Of a stretch of DNA of 34,959 nucleotides, positions 1 through 7,525 are shown one piece after another (position 1 is the stretch's first letter; each line of letters begins with the position of its first letter). The DNA lies in NCBI GenBank assembly GCA_001803225.1, contig MHBF01000030.1, forward strand, positions 1 through 34,959, given 5' to 3'. A program made the translations under genes and the position numbers. Source of the stretch: Lentisphaerae bacterium GWF2_44_16. Lineage in GTDB: Bacteria > Verrucomicrobiota > Lentisphaeria > Victivallales > GWF2-45-14. Below the pieces are notes generated by a model that was given only the letters and a program-made list of their open reading frames with translations, ran no database searches and had not been told where the DNA came from.

Positions 1-258
1 GCGCTTAAATCTTCTTATGGCGATATGGCGGCTTTTGTCAGGCATTCAGTCTGCGCCAATTATGAAAAACTGACAATGCCTGTCCATTTGTCCCACGGCA
101 ACGCCGATATGACAATACCTGTGAATGAATCAAGATATCTTGCGGAAAAGCTCTCAGGGAAAAAAGATTTCTGTTATCATGAGATAGATAATGGTAATCA
201 TGATGCCCCTCTAAAGTATGCTCCCGAGAGGCTTGAATGGTTATTGAAATTAATCTGA
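1..258 (+). CDS. alpha/beta hydrolase, C-terminal end (partial)
   Basis: The reading frame is open from base 1, so the start lies outside the window and only the last 85 residues are seen. The fragment looks like the end of an alpha/beta-hydrolase fold esterase or peptidase-like enzyme. H-G-N-A-D followed by I-P-V matches the strand carrying the catalytic acid, and N-G-N-H-D matches the loop carrying the catalytic histidine. The nucleophile serine would be upstream and cannot be checked. It ends 57 bases before a GH28-like gene on the same strand, so the two are probably co-transcribed and it may act as a carbohydrate esterase. That substrate guess is inference from context only. Confidence 0.75.
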   Translation, partial: ALKSSYGDMAAFVRHSVCANYEKLTMPVHLSHGNADMTIPVNESRYLAEKLSGKKDFCYHEIDNGNHDAPLKYAPERLEWLLKLI

Positions 259-315
259 TTTATGTCCTGTACACCCGGAGTGAAATATAAATCGCAGAGG
301 AGTTAAGAAAAAATT

Positions 316-1749
316 ATGGCAAAGAAGAAGATGAAAAACCAAGTCGGAGATCCTTTGGATTTCGGTGCGCTTTATGATGGAATTACAGATTGTACTCTGG
401 CAATAAACGAGTGCATTCAAAAACATGATCATATTATTTTCAGAGGAAGCGGGATAGCGCTGGTTTCAAATTCTCTTGTAATAAGGTCCGGGGTCTGGTT
501 GGATTTTGATCCCGGTTTTACAATAAAGCTTGCCAGTGGTTCGAATTGCGTGCTTCTGAAAAACAAATGGGCGGAAAGCGCTTATTTTGCAGCCAAGAAT
601 GGAACTCCTGAATTCATGTCTGAATTATATCCTCCTGTTTTTGAGCATGGCGACTGGATTATGGGAGAATCTGAGAAAAATATTAAAATAACAGGAGGCA
701 TTTTTGATGGAAATGGCGTTAACCAGCAACGGCAGGACTGGCGTTACGGCTCTATGGGATACTATGGAGTATTGCTCTTGTTCGTCAACATTGACGGACT
801 TGAGCTTTCAAATGTAAAAATGAAAAATGCCGTTACATACAATGCCCAATTTGATATGGTGAGAAACTTCAGAATTACCAATATCAACATGACCTATGAC
901 ATTGCAAGGCCCAATATCGACGGTTTGCATTTTGGCGGGGGATGCTGCTATGGGGTTATTGACGGCGTGACAGGAAAAACTTATGACGATATGGTCGCAT
1001 TGAATGGCGGCGACAGTTGGCGACCGAAGGCGACAAACGGAAACGCGATATTGTCTCAGGCCGACAAAGTCTGGTATCCGTTCGCGCAGGGAAAAATCTT
1101 CAATATCGAAATAAGGTCAATAATGGCAGATGACGGATACAGGGCGGTAAGATTACTGTCTAATGTAAAAGTCCCTTCAAGCCCCGAAGATGAGACCGAA
1201 GGAATGGATAATATCGTGATAGATGGAATTTACGGCAGTTACAAAGTGAATGCCGTATTGATATCGTCACATATCGGCAATCTCAAAAAATATGGGAATA
1301 TAACTATCAGGAACATTAGAAACACGCAGACTTTTCCAGCGCGTATGTCAAATATCAGGGCTGAACCTTTGACTTATGTCGATAATCTGATAATTTCCGA
1401 TTATCATCATAAAACTGATGCCTTCCCTGTCCCTTTGGAATTACTTGGAGGCATTGAAAATCTGATAATGCGCGATGTTTTAATTGATGTTTCGGATGCT
1501 GTAGATTTGAAAGGCCGTGCCGCGGTGGAAATAGGCAGCGCTGAAAGCTCCTGCCGCCGCCTATTTTTTGATAACATCAGCATAAACGCTTCCGGCTCCA
1601 GCAGATATTCAGCAGCCTTTGCCTTGACAAATGTCGTGAAGATAAAAGTTTCAAACTCAAGCTTTGATTGTGATGCCTTTATACAGGTGAAAGGCGAGAA
1701 TACTTATGAACTACATGAAATGAATAATGATTTTAAAAAGAAGGCTTAA
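316..1749 (+). CDS. GH28-like right-handed beta-helix protein (pectinase-like)
   Basis: This 477-residue protein begins with D-P-L-D-F-G-A-L-Y-D-G, the usual opening of pectate-lyase-superfamily/GH28-like proteins (G-A-x-x-D-G followed by an N-terminal cap). It continues with repeated short beta-helix turns such as I-K-I-T-G-G-I-F-D-G-N-G and L-E-L-S-N-V-K-M-K-N. N-I-D-G-L-H (residues 200-205) and Y-D-D-M-V (223-227) sit where GH28 enzymes have N-T-D-G and D-D-C, which carry the three catalytic aspartates (here D202, D224, D225). The G-H-G motif that normally follows is not seen. It lacks an obvious signal peptide, which suggests cytoplasmic action on imported oligosaccharides. An AGAGGAG-like ribosome site lies about 13 bases before the ATG; an in-frame ATG at 331 is an alternative start. 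The fold is fairly sure, the substrate unknown. Confidence 0.72.
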   Translation: MAKKKMKNQVGDPLDFGALYDGITDCTLAINECIQKHDHIIFRGSGIALVSNSLVIRSGVWLDFDPGFTIKLASGSNCVLLKNKWAESAYFAAKNGTPEFMSELYPPVFEHGDWIMGESEKNIKITGGIFDGNGVNQQRQDWRYGSMGYYGVLLLFVNIDGLELSNVKMKNAVTYNAQFDMVRNFRITNINMTYDIARPNIDGLHFGGGCCYGVIDGVTGKTYDDMVALNGGDSWRPKATNGNAILSQADKVWYPFAQGKIFNIEIRSIMADDGYRAVRLLSNVKVPSSPEDETEGMDNIVIDGIYGSYKVNAVLISSHIGNLKKYGNITIRNIRNTQTFPARMSNIRAEPLTYVDNLIISDYHHKTDAFPVPLELLGGIENLIMRDVLIDVSDAVDLKGRAAVEIGSAESSCRRLFFDNISINASGSSRYSAAFALTNVVKIKVSNSSFDCDAFIQVKGENTYELHEMNNDFKKKA

Positions 1750-1792
1750 AGATAAGGCAGACGATCCGAGGTATTATTTAGTGAAGAAAACA

Positions 1793-2695
1793 TTACAAGT
1801 CTGGCATCATATTCTTCAAATATTTTTTTGGCGGATAAGCAGTTATTTTTTTAAAGACTTTTGAAAAGTGGAATTCGTCGTAGAAGCCTGTCCGCATGGC
1901 TGTAGCTTTCAATGATTCCCCTTGCAGAAGCAATGCCTTTGCCATACTTATCCGCATGGACATTAAGGTGCGCAACGGACTTTCCCCTGTAATTGAGGCA
2001 TATTTATGGGAAAGCGTTGATAAGCTTACGTTCAGATGCCTTGAAATATCCTGAAGTTCAATAGCCCGGGAAAGATTATCCTTGAGATATGCCGTTACTT
2101 TTTCTGCAAACAATTCATTTTCTGTTTTGATTTCTGCAGACGATAGAATCCATGAATTTTCTCCACTTTTTGCTTTCATGGTGTTCTTGTGGAGAATGTC
2201 AATTATGCGTGCGAAAATCGCTTGGGCCCTCCAGAAGTTTTTGTCTCCTCCGGAGGCTTCCACTGATATTTCATAAAGAAGTTTGTTCAGAATTTCGCAG
2301 GGGTCGGAAATAACGGCAAAAGCTTTGCTGTTTTGTACAAAAATATCCAGTCCGGCGTTATCTCCGCCGCTGAATGTTATATAGCGGCTTTCAATCGGAT
2401 TCCTGGTTTTGGTTCTTTTCTCCCAATATGCGGTTCCTGGCCTGTAAATATGGGCCTCGTTTTTCTCGCGCGGTATCCAGGCGGATTTTGAGCTTCCCGC
2501 TTTGAAATGACCGCAGGCGCTGACCGAATAGTCAATGACCCAGAAAGGATGGCGGAATTGCGATATTTTTTCTTCGGTATTTTTTGTAACGGAAGCTGCA
2601 GAGAGTATTTTAGGCTCCACGCCATCGAATTGCCTCCGGTCAAAGCTGTGTCCTATATAAGATAATTTTTTCATAAGTTTTGCCTGAATATACAT
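1793..2695 (-). CDS. AraC-family transcriptional regulator
   Basis: 300 residues. The C-terminal ~80 residues (about 217-296) form the double helix-turn-helix of AraC/XylS regulators: L-Q-D-I-S-R-H-L-N-V-S-L-S-T-L-S-H in the first HTH and T-G-F-Y-D-E-F-H-F-S-K-V-F-K in the second, ending in P-P-K-K-Y. The N-terminal ~190 residues look like the cupin-type ligand-binding half, with aromatic-rich strands and R-P-G-T-A-Y. It is divergent from the large glycosidase-like gene at 2775 and convergent with the GH28-like gene, so those are the most likely targets, with a sugar as the probable inducer (inference). A second in-frame ATG (M-K-K-L-S-Y) lies at 2674 and could be the true start. Family assignment is secure. 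Confidence 0.88.
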   Translation of the reverse strand: MYIQAKLMKKLSYIGHSFDRRQFDGVEPKILSAASVTKNTEEKISQFRHPFWVIDYSVSACGHFKAGSSKSAWIPREKNEAHIYRPGTAYWEKRTKTRNPIESRYITFSGGDNAGLDIFVQNSKAFAVISDPCEILNKLLYEISVEASGGDKNFWRAQAIFARIIDILHKNTMKAKSGENSWILSSAEIKTENELFAEKVTAYLKDNLSRAIELQDISRHLNVSLSTLSHKYASITGESPLRTLMSMRISMAKALLLQGESLKATAMRTGFYDEFHFSKVFKKITAYPPKKYLKNMMPDL

Positions 2696-2774
2696 TTATA
2701 ATACCCGTTTGTCCATAGCATAAAAACAGTTTTCATCATAAAATAGATTGAAAACAAGAAGAGGGGAAATACTA
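2696..2774. promoter_or_regulatory. divergent intergenic region between AraC regulator and glycosidase gene
   Basis: This 79-base AT-rich gap separates two divergent genes and must carry both start signals and probably the AraC-type binding sites. On the plus strand TATAAT (2697-2702) is a perfect -10 hexamer, but nothing convincing sits at the -35 position. The ribosome site AGAGGGG just before 2775 is clear. No strong inverted or direct repeat was seen. Confidence 0.35.
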
Positions 2775-5390
2775 ATGAATACAAAAATATCCGTCAGAAT
2801 TTTATGGAAGAAAACTCAGGCGTCTGTCAAAGTTGAAGCGCTTTATGGGAAAATTAAAGGGAAAAATATTTTTTTATCCGCCGATTCCATTACTGTTGAT
2901 TTTTCAGAAACTAAAATTACAAACGGAGCTTTTGCCACAATCGCAAGAGTAATTACTGATGAGAAGCCGTTTTCATTTTTTCTGAGGGATGCCTTGCATA
3001 AGGAAAATCCGATATGGATATCAGAATATGAAGTAGTGGCGACATCGGCTGATGATAAGAGAGCTTATGATGAAATTGTAAAAGATATTGTTTCGCGGAA
3101 AATTGATTCCGACTTTGCCGAGTTTGAAAATTCACCGGAAGAAACTTTGGAAAACGCGGCGGCTAAGAATAAAAAACAATACTGTCCGACATGGCTTGGA
3201 ATAGCCAGGGATATGAGGATATTCCGCTTTGGTTATCAGGAAGACAAAGGATATTTCGGCAGCATCGTCCCTGTGTATCACTCTATGAAACATAAAGTTT
3301 CCAGAGATGCCGAATATACTCCGGCCCAGATTTACGAGATAGGCTTCATAATCGGACATGGTTCTTCATGCCGCATGGATATAAAACGAAGGCTTGAAGA
3401 AAATTGCCTGCCTATTTTAAGAGCGGAACAGAGAGAAAAATTCATGTCCTATCAGCTTACCGCGTTTGCTTCTCTGGAGAAAAATACTCTTTCGGCAAAA
3501 AATGTCAGAGGTTCTGACTGGCTTGCTTCTTACGCGAATAGCGGCGGCAATATGTTGAGCCCGGATGATAAGGAGAAAATCAAATCTCTCCTTGATAAGG
3601 AGATGTATGAGCGGGAAGAAGAAGTTATCTTTTTATGCAGAGTTGAAGCGGTCAACACAGGAAAAGTCCCGTGTTATGCATGGTTCAAAGTGCCTTATAC
3701 GGGGGCTTGCAGGCATAACTCAAATAGCTTTGATCCTGAGAATGGTTATTCCATCCTGAAAGAATGGGATAATGGAGTTATGGCGTTGAGTTTTCTGAAT
3801 GGTGAGAGCGTCCATGAAGAAGAAATGGCGGTGCTTGTTCAGCCCGGAGAAAAAGCCGTTTTTGATATGATTATACCTCACAGTCCTCTTCCGCCTAAAA
3901 GAGCGGAGAAGCTCAAAAAACTCAGTTTTGAAAAACATCTGAACGCTGCCCGTTCATATTGGAAAGCCAAGCTTGCGGAAGCAGCTGAATTCAATGTCCC
4001 CGAGAAGAAAATAAATGAGATGATAAAGGCCGGGCTTCTGCATTGCGATATAGCGGCATTGGGCACAGAGCCTGACGGCCCTGTCGCGGCGACTATCGGC
4101 TGGTACAGTCCGATTGGTTCGGAAAGCGCACCGATTATACAGTATTTTGATTCAGCCGGATGCCATAAGCTTGCAGAGAGAAGCATAGACTTTTTCCTCA
4201 AACGTCAGAGGGAAGACGGGTTCATTCAGAACTTCGCCAGATATCAGCTTGAGACGGGGCCAGTACTCTGGACTATGGGAGAACATTTCAGATATACGCG
4301 GGATATCGAATGGGTAAAGCGAGTAAAGGAAAACATAATCAAAGCCTGTGATTATCTTCTGGCATGGAGAGAGAGAAACAAAAATGAGGAATGCAAAAAG
4401 AACGATTGCTACGGACTGATAGATGGAAAAGTCGCGGACCCTGATGATTACTATCATTCATTCATGCTTAATTCATTGACTTATGTCGGGCTGATGAGGG
4501 CCGCTGAAATGCTGGAAAAAGTTTATCCGTCATACTCCAAAAAGCTTCTTAAAGAAGTTCAGGAATACCGGAATGATATAAGGAACGCCTTTTATATTTC
4601 GATGGCGAAGGCGCCTGTCGTTCCAGTCGGAGATGGTTCATGGGCGCCTGTTCTTCCGCCTTGGACGGAACACAATGGGGCTACAACTTTGTTTGCGGAC
4701 GGAGGCAAGTGGTATAGTCATGCCGCGTTCGCGAGCCGTTCAACACTTACCGGCCCTTTGTACCTGGTAATCGGAGAAGTTTTATCACCCGAAGAGATGG
4801 GCTGCACCATGATGCTGAAAAGTAATCAATTTCCTGTAACTATCGACAATGCCTGTCTGAGCCAGCCGTATTATTGCCGCCATGACCATGCGCATATCAG
4901 AAGAGGCGAAGTAAAGGCGTTTCTCAAGACCTTTTACAATCAGCTTACAGGGCTTGCCGACTTGGAAACATACACGTTCTGGGAACACTACCATCATGCG
5001 AGCCAGCACAAGACTCATGAGGAGGGCTGGTTCCTGATGCAGACGCGCTGGATTCTCTATTTTGAAGATGATAACGCCTTGAAACTTTTTCATGCCATAC
5101 CGAGAGCATGGGTAAAGGAAGGCAGTCCGATAGAAGTAAAGAATGCGGCTTCCTATTTCGGCAAAATCAGTTTCTTTATGAAGGCGGAATTGGAAAAGAA
5201 TTCCTCGATATCTGTAAGGGTTGAATGCCATGATAAAAACAGACGCCCGGAAAAACTTGTCATAAGGATACCTCATCCCGATGGTCTGAAAGCAATCAGT
5301 TGGAATAAGGGGAATTATGATCCGGAAAAAGAAACGCTGACTGTTAATGATGTTAGAGAAACAGAAGAATTTGTTTTGACTTACAGCTGA
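2775..5390 (+). CDS. large (alpha/alpha)6 six-hairpin glycosidase-like protein
   Basis: An 871-residue protein. The ATG at 2775 is preferred because AGAGGGG lies a few bases upstream; an in-frame TTG at 2748 overlaps that site and is unlikely. Residues 1-400 are mainly beta-sandwich-like. Residues ~405-785 look like an (alpha/alpha)6 barrel of the six-hairpin glycosidase superfamily: I-I-Q-Y-F-D-S-A-G, R-Q-R-E-D-G-F-I-Q-N, then W-T-M-G-E-H-F-R-Y-T-R-D, a pattern seen in rhamnosidase-, glucoamylase- and GH63-like enzymes where an acidic residue follows W-x-x-G/E. The last ~80 residues return to beta-strands. There is no signal peptide, so it probably acts in the cytoplasm. It is divergent from one AraC gene and its end overlaps another AraC gene by 10 bases on the opposite strand. 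The exact family and substrate cannot be decided from the sequence alone. Confidence 0.7.
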   Translation: MNTKISVRILWKKTQASVKVEALYGKIKGKNIFLSADSITVDFSETKITNGAFATIARVITDEKPFSFFLRDALHKENPIWISEYEVVATSADDKRAYDEIVKDIVSRKIDSDFAEFENSPEETLENAAAKNKKQYCPTWLGIARDMRIFRFGYQEDKGYFGSIVPVYHSMKHKVSRDAEYTPAQIYEIGFIIGHGSSCRMDIKRRLEENCLPILRAEQREKFMSYQLTAFASLEKNTLSAKNVRGSDWLASYANSGGNMLSPDDKEKIKSLLDKEMYEREEEVIFLCRVEAVNTGKVPCYAWFKVPYTGACRHNSNSFDPENGYSILKEWDNGVMALSFLNGESVHEEEMAVLVQPGEKAVFDMIIPHSPLPPKRAEKLKKLSFEKHLNAARSYWKAKLAEAAEFNVPEKKINEMIKAGLLHCDIAALGTEPDGPVAATIGWYSPIGSESAPIIQYFDSAGCHKLAERSIDFFLKRQREDGFIQNFARYQLETGPVLWTMGEHFRYTRDIEWVKRVKENIIKACDYLLAWRERNKNEECKKNDCYGLIDGKVADPDDYYHSFMLNSLTYVGLMRAAEMLEKVYPSYSKKLLKEVQEYRNDIRNAFYISMAKAPVVPVGDGSWAPVLPPWTEHNGATTLFADGGKWYSHAAFASRSTLTGPLYLVIGEVLSPEEMGCTMMLKSNQFPVTIDNACLSQPYYCRHDHAHIRRGEVKAFLKTFYNQLTGLADLETYTFWEHYHHASQHKTHEEGWFLMQTRWILYFEDDNALKLFHAIPRAWVKEGSPIEVKNAASYFGKISFFMKAELEKNSSISVRVECHDKNRRPEKLVIRIPHPDGLKAISWNKGNYDPEKETLTVNDVRETEEFVLTYS

Positions 5391-6277
5391 TCTGAATGTT
5401 TTTTATTTTGCAGTTCAGCGCGGATTTTTTCTTTATAATGTCTTGGGAATATGCCGTAAAACTTTTTGAACGCGTTTGAGAAAACAAATTCATCGGCGTA
5501 ACCGAGTTTTTCCGCGATGATTTTCAAAGGATAATCTGTATTGAGCAGGGTCATTTTCGCCTGTTCCATTCTGATTTGTATCACTTTCTGCCATGTGCTT
5601 GTGGAATAATATCTTTTCACGAGCCTCTGAAACGTGGACGGAGAAATATTCAGAACAGATGCGAATTCCTGCAAGGTCCATTTTTTTTCAGGATTGTCCC
5701 TGACGAGTTTCCATATATTTTCGAGACTTCTGATTTGAATTTCAGAGGGTTGGTCTGATATCTTCAGCGCCCTGTTCAGATAAATACAGATAAGTTCGGC
5801 GTGAAGTGACGCGGCACGACTGGGAGTGCCGTTTTCAGAACGTGATTCCGCAAGATATGCCTCCATTGAATTTTCAATATCGGGCATCATTCCGGTATCA
5901 GAGAGTTTTATCCCTTGTTCGGAAAGTTTTTGCCAGCGGGGAAGGGAACGCATATAGAACCAGAGGATTTTCCAATCGTCATTTTTTACGCCGAACATAG
6001 AACTGTATCCTGCCGGTACTGTTATAACGCTGTTCCGTTTCAACGCGTATTTATTTTCGCGCGTATGCAGATAACCTTCTCCACTCTTGGTAAAAATCAC
6101 CATGTGGGATTCTGAAGGATTGGGATTGCCGACCTGATAAGCTCTTCTCAGGTAACTGACGCCGGAAAAATGTATTCCGCATGAACTTAGAGCTGCGGCT
6201 TCTTCACAGTCGAGATTCAGGTAGCGTTCCCGGCATGTTTTTGGTATATTGCTTATTTTTAGAATGTTATTGAACAT
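5381..6277 (-). CDS. AraC-family transcriptional regulator
   Basis: 298 residues. The C-terminal double helix-turn-helix is at about 199-285, with W-T-L-Q-E-F-A-S-V-L-N-I-S-P-S-T-F-Q-R and L-G-Y-A-D-E-F-V-F-S-N-A-F-K-K-F-Y-G, the AraC second-helix signature. The N-terminal half resembles the AraC cupin sensor: G-E-G-Y-L-H-T-R-E followed by V-P-A-G-Y-S-S-M-F-G, like the usual G-x-G-x-L ... P-G-x-x-H-x-Y pattern. It is divergent from the URO-D-like gene at 6356, which it probably controls, and its 3' end overlaps the glycosidase-like gene by 10 bases. It is not an obvious recent duplicate of the regulator at 1793-2695; the sensor halves differ clearly. Confidence 0.88.
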   Translation of the reverse strand: MFNNILKISNIPKTCRERYLNLDCEEAAALSSCGIHFSGVSYLRRAYQVGNPNPSESHMVIFTKSGEGYLHTRENKYALKRNSVITVPAGYSSMFGVKNDDWKILWFYMRSLPRWQKLSEQGIKLSDTGMMPDIENSMEAYLAESRSENGTPSRAASLHAELICIYLNRALKISDQPSEIQIRSLENIWKLVRDNPEKKWTLQEFASVLNISPSTFQRLVKRYYSTSTWQKVIQIRMEQAKMTLLNTDYPLKIIAEKLGYADEFVFSNAFKKFYGIFPRHYKEKIRAELQNKKHSDQL

Positions 6278-6285
6278 TTTTACTA

Positions 6286-6343
6286 TTCATTTGAATTTGA
6301 TTTTAAATTATAATTACCATAATTAGAATGCAGTTAAAGTCAA
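6286..6343. promoter_or_regulatory. divergent promoter region, AraC gene / URO-D-like gene
   Basis: In the 78-base divergent gap the plus strand carries a perfect TATAAT (6309-6314) with TTCATT (6286-6291) 17 bases upstream, giving a start near 6321 for the URO-D-like gene. On the minus strand TTGACT (6343-6338) is 16 bases from TATGGT (6321-6316), a weaker match serving the AraC gene. The two predicted promoters face each other and overlap, so transcription in one direction may interfere with the other. AATTAT and ATAATT form a small inverted repeat across the overlap. Confidence 0.4.
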
Positions 6344-6355
6344 GGAGAAATTTAA

Positions 6356-7366
6356 ATGACAAAGCGGGAAGTAGTAAGAATGGTGCTTGAAGGGAAAAAA
6401 GCGCCTTATGTTCCGTGGAACATGGGGTTTACTGTTGAGGCCGCAAATAAACTTAAAGAACATTTTGGCAAAGAGGATTTGTCGGATGAACTCCAAAACC
6501 ATATAATGGGAATTGGCGGAACGTGTTTTTTTGAAGGCATCGGCAATGGCTGTTACAGAGATGTGTTTGGCGTGATATGGGACAGAAGCGAAGACAAGGA
6601 TATAGGAGTTGTAAAGAACCGCGTTCTTCCCGAAGCGAGTCTTGCGGGTTTCAGTCTGCCAGACCCGGGAAACCCGATATTTTTTAAGAATGCGGCTGAA
6701 GAGATTGAAAAGCGAGGGGATTGTTTCAGAATTTTTGCGATAGGTTTTTCTCTGTTTGAAAGGGCATGGACTTTGAGGGGGATGGAAAATCTGCTTATGG
6801 ATTTTTACGAGAATCCGCAGTTTGTAAAAGACCTTTTCCGTAAAATCGCCGACTTTAACATTAGCGTCATTGAAAGAGCCCTTGAGTATGATATTGACGA
6901 AATTCATTTCGGAGATGACTGGGGGCAGCAGCGCGGGCTTATAATGGGGCCGGCGATATGGCGCGAATTCATATACCCGGAGCTTAAAAGAATGTACGGA
7001 GTCGCAAGAGATGCCGGGAAATTCGTTTCCATCCATTCGTGCGGAGATGTTGACGAACTTTTCGATGATCTAGTCGGGATCGGGCTTCAGTGCTTCAATC
7101 CGTTCCAGCCGGAGGTGATGGACGTGGAAAGTCTCATGAAAAAATACAGGGGAAAACTCACGTTCTACGGCGGACTTTCAACGCAGAGGACGCTTCCCTA
7201 CGGGACTGTCGAAGATGTTAAAAAGGAAAGTTCCCGTCTTATCGAACTGGGACGCAATGGGAATTACATATTCGCGCCTGCCCATGCGGTGGAGGGAGAT
7301 GTTCCGCTGGAAAATATGCTGGCCTTCATTGATGTCGTACAGAATCAAAAAGGTTTTCACCGCTGA
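6356..7366 (+). CDS. uroporphyrinogen decarboxylase-like (URO-D/methyltransferase superfamily) protein
   Basis: 336 residues, starting at an ATG 8 bases after AAGGAG. The URO-D fold is seen from the N-terminal P-Y-V-P-W-N-M-G, the central F-G-D-D-W-G-Q-Q, H-S-C-G-D (H227, C229) and the C-terminal F-Y-G-G-L-S-T-Q-R-T-L-P-Y-G-T followed by F-A-P-A-H. Members outside haem synthesis include corrinoid-dependent methyltransferases of the MtaA/CmuA kind, in which an H-x-C pair helps bind zinc. H227/C229 fit that pair. The place where I would expect a third ligand has A-P-A-H rather than a cysteine. No corrinoid protein or haem gene is nearby. The gene sits among sugar-use genes and AraC/LacI regulators, so a role in tetrapyrrole synthesis is unlikely. 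The substrate is unknown. Confidence 0.8.
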   Translation: MTKREVVRMVLEGKKAPYVPWNMGFTVEAANKLKEHFGKEDLSDELQNHIMGIGGTCFFEGIGNGCYRDVFGVIWDRSEDKDIGVVKNRVLPEASLAGFSLPDPGNPIFFKNAAEEIEKRGDCFRIFAIGFSLFERAWTLRGMENLLMDFYENPQFVKDLFRKIADFNISVIERALEYDIDEIHFGDDWGQQRGLIMGPAIWREFIYPELKRMYGVARDAGKFVSIHSCGDVDELFDDLVGIGLQCFNPFQPEVMDVESLMKKYRGKLTFYGGLSTQRTLPYGTVEDVKKESSRLIELGRNGNYIFAPAHAVEGDVPLENMLAFIDVVQNQKGFHR

Positions 7367-7376
7367 ATTTGACAGC

Positions 7377-7406
7377 TTAAGCCTTGGGTTTGCCTGCTAT
7401 TTTGAA
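7377..7406 (-). other. short antisense echo of the RDD-protein C-terminus
   Basis: Read on the minus strand this intergenic stretch encodes F-K-I-A-G-K-P-K-A followed by a stop. The RDD protein at 12488-13522 ends in L-K-I-A-G-K-P-K-A and a stop. The two share a 14-base identity (7390-7403 and 12501-12514), while the remaining codons differ mostly at third positions. There is no start codon in this frame and an in-frame stop lies about 28 codons upstream, so it is not a gene. It may be a decayed gene end or chance. Confidence 0.3.
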
Positions 7407-7471
7407 GTGCTTGGCTTGAAAGTATTTTTCTATCTTAAAAATATTACCAATAATATTACCTGCTTATTCTA

Positions 7472-7500
7472 TTGCCTATTCTTTTCCGATACTGTATAAT
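7472..7500 (+). promoter_or_regulatory. sigma-70-type promoter for the LacI-family gene
   Basis: TTGCCT (7472-7477) and a perfect TATAAT (7495-7500) are separated by exactly 17 bases. The expected start is near 7507, giving a leader of about 19 bases that contains GGAGG (7512-7516) and ends at the ATG at 7526. Just upstream the 8-base direct repeat ATATTACC occurs at 7441-7448 and 7453-7460, a 12-base period, which could be an activator or autoregulation site. Confidence 0.65.
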
Positions 7501-7525
7501 TGGGACAGGTTGGAGGATGGGCAAT

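Noticed and set aside
4785..5276. 163-residue open frame on the minus strand inside the six-hairpin glycosidase-like gene
   Set aside because: It lies wholly within a well-supported gene, has no domain resemblance and no ribosome site.
6323..7036. 237-residue open frame on the minus strand opposite the URO-D-like gene
   Set aside because: Antisense shadow that would also cover the divergent promoter region; the sense frame shows URO-D family motifs.
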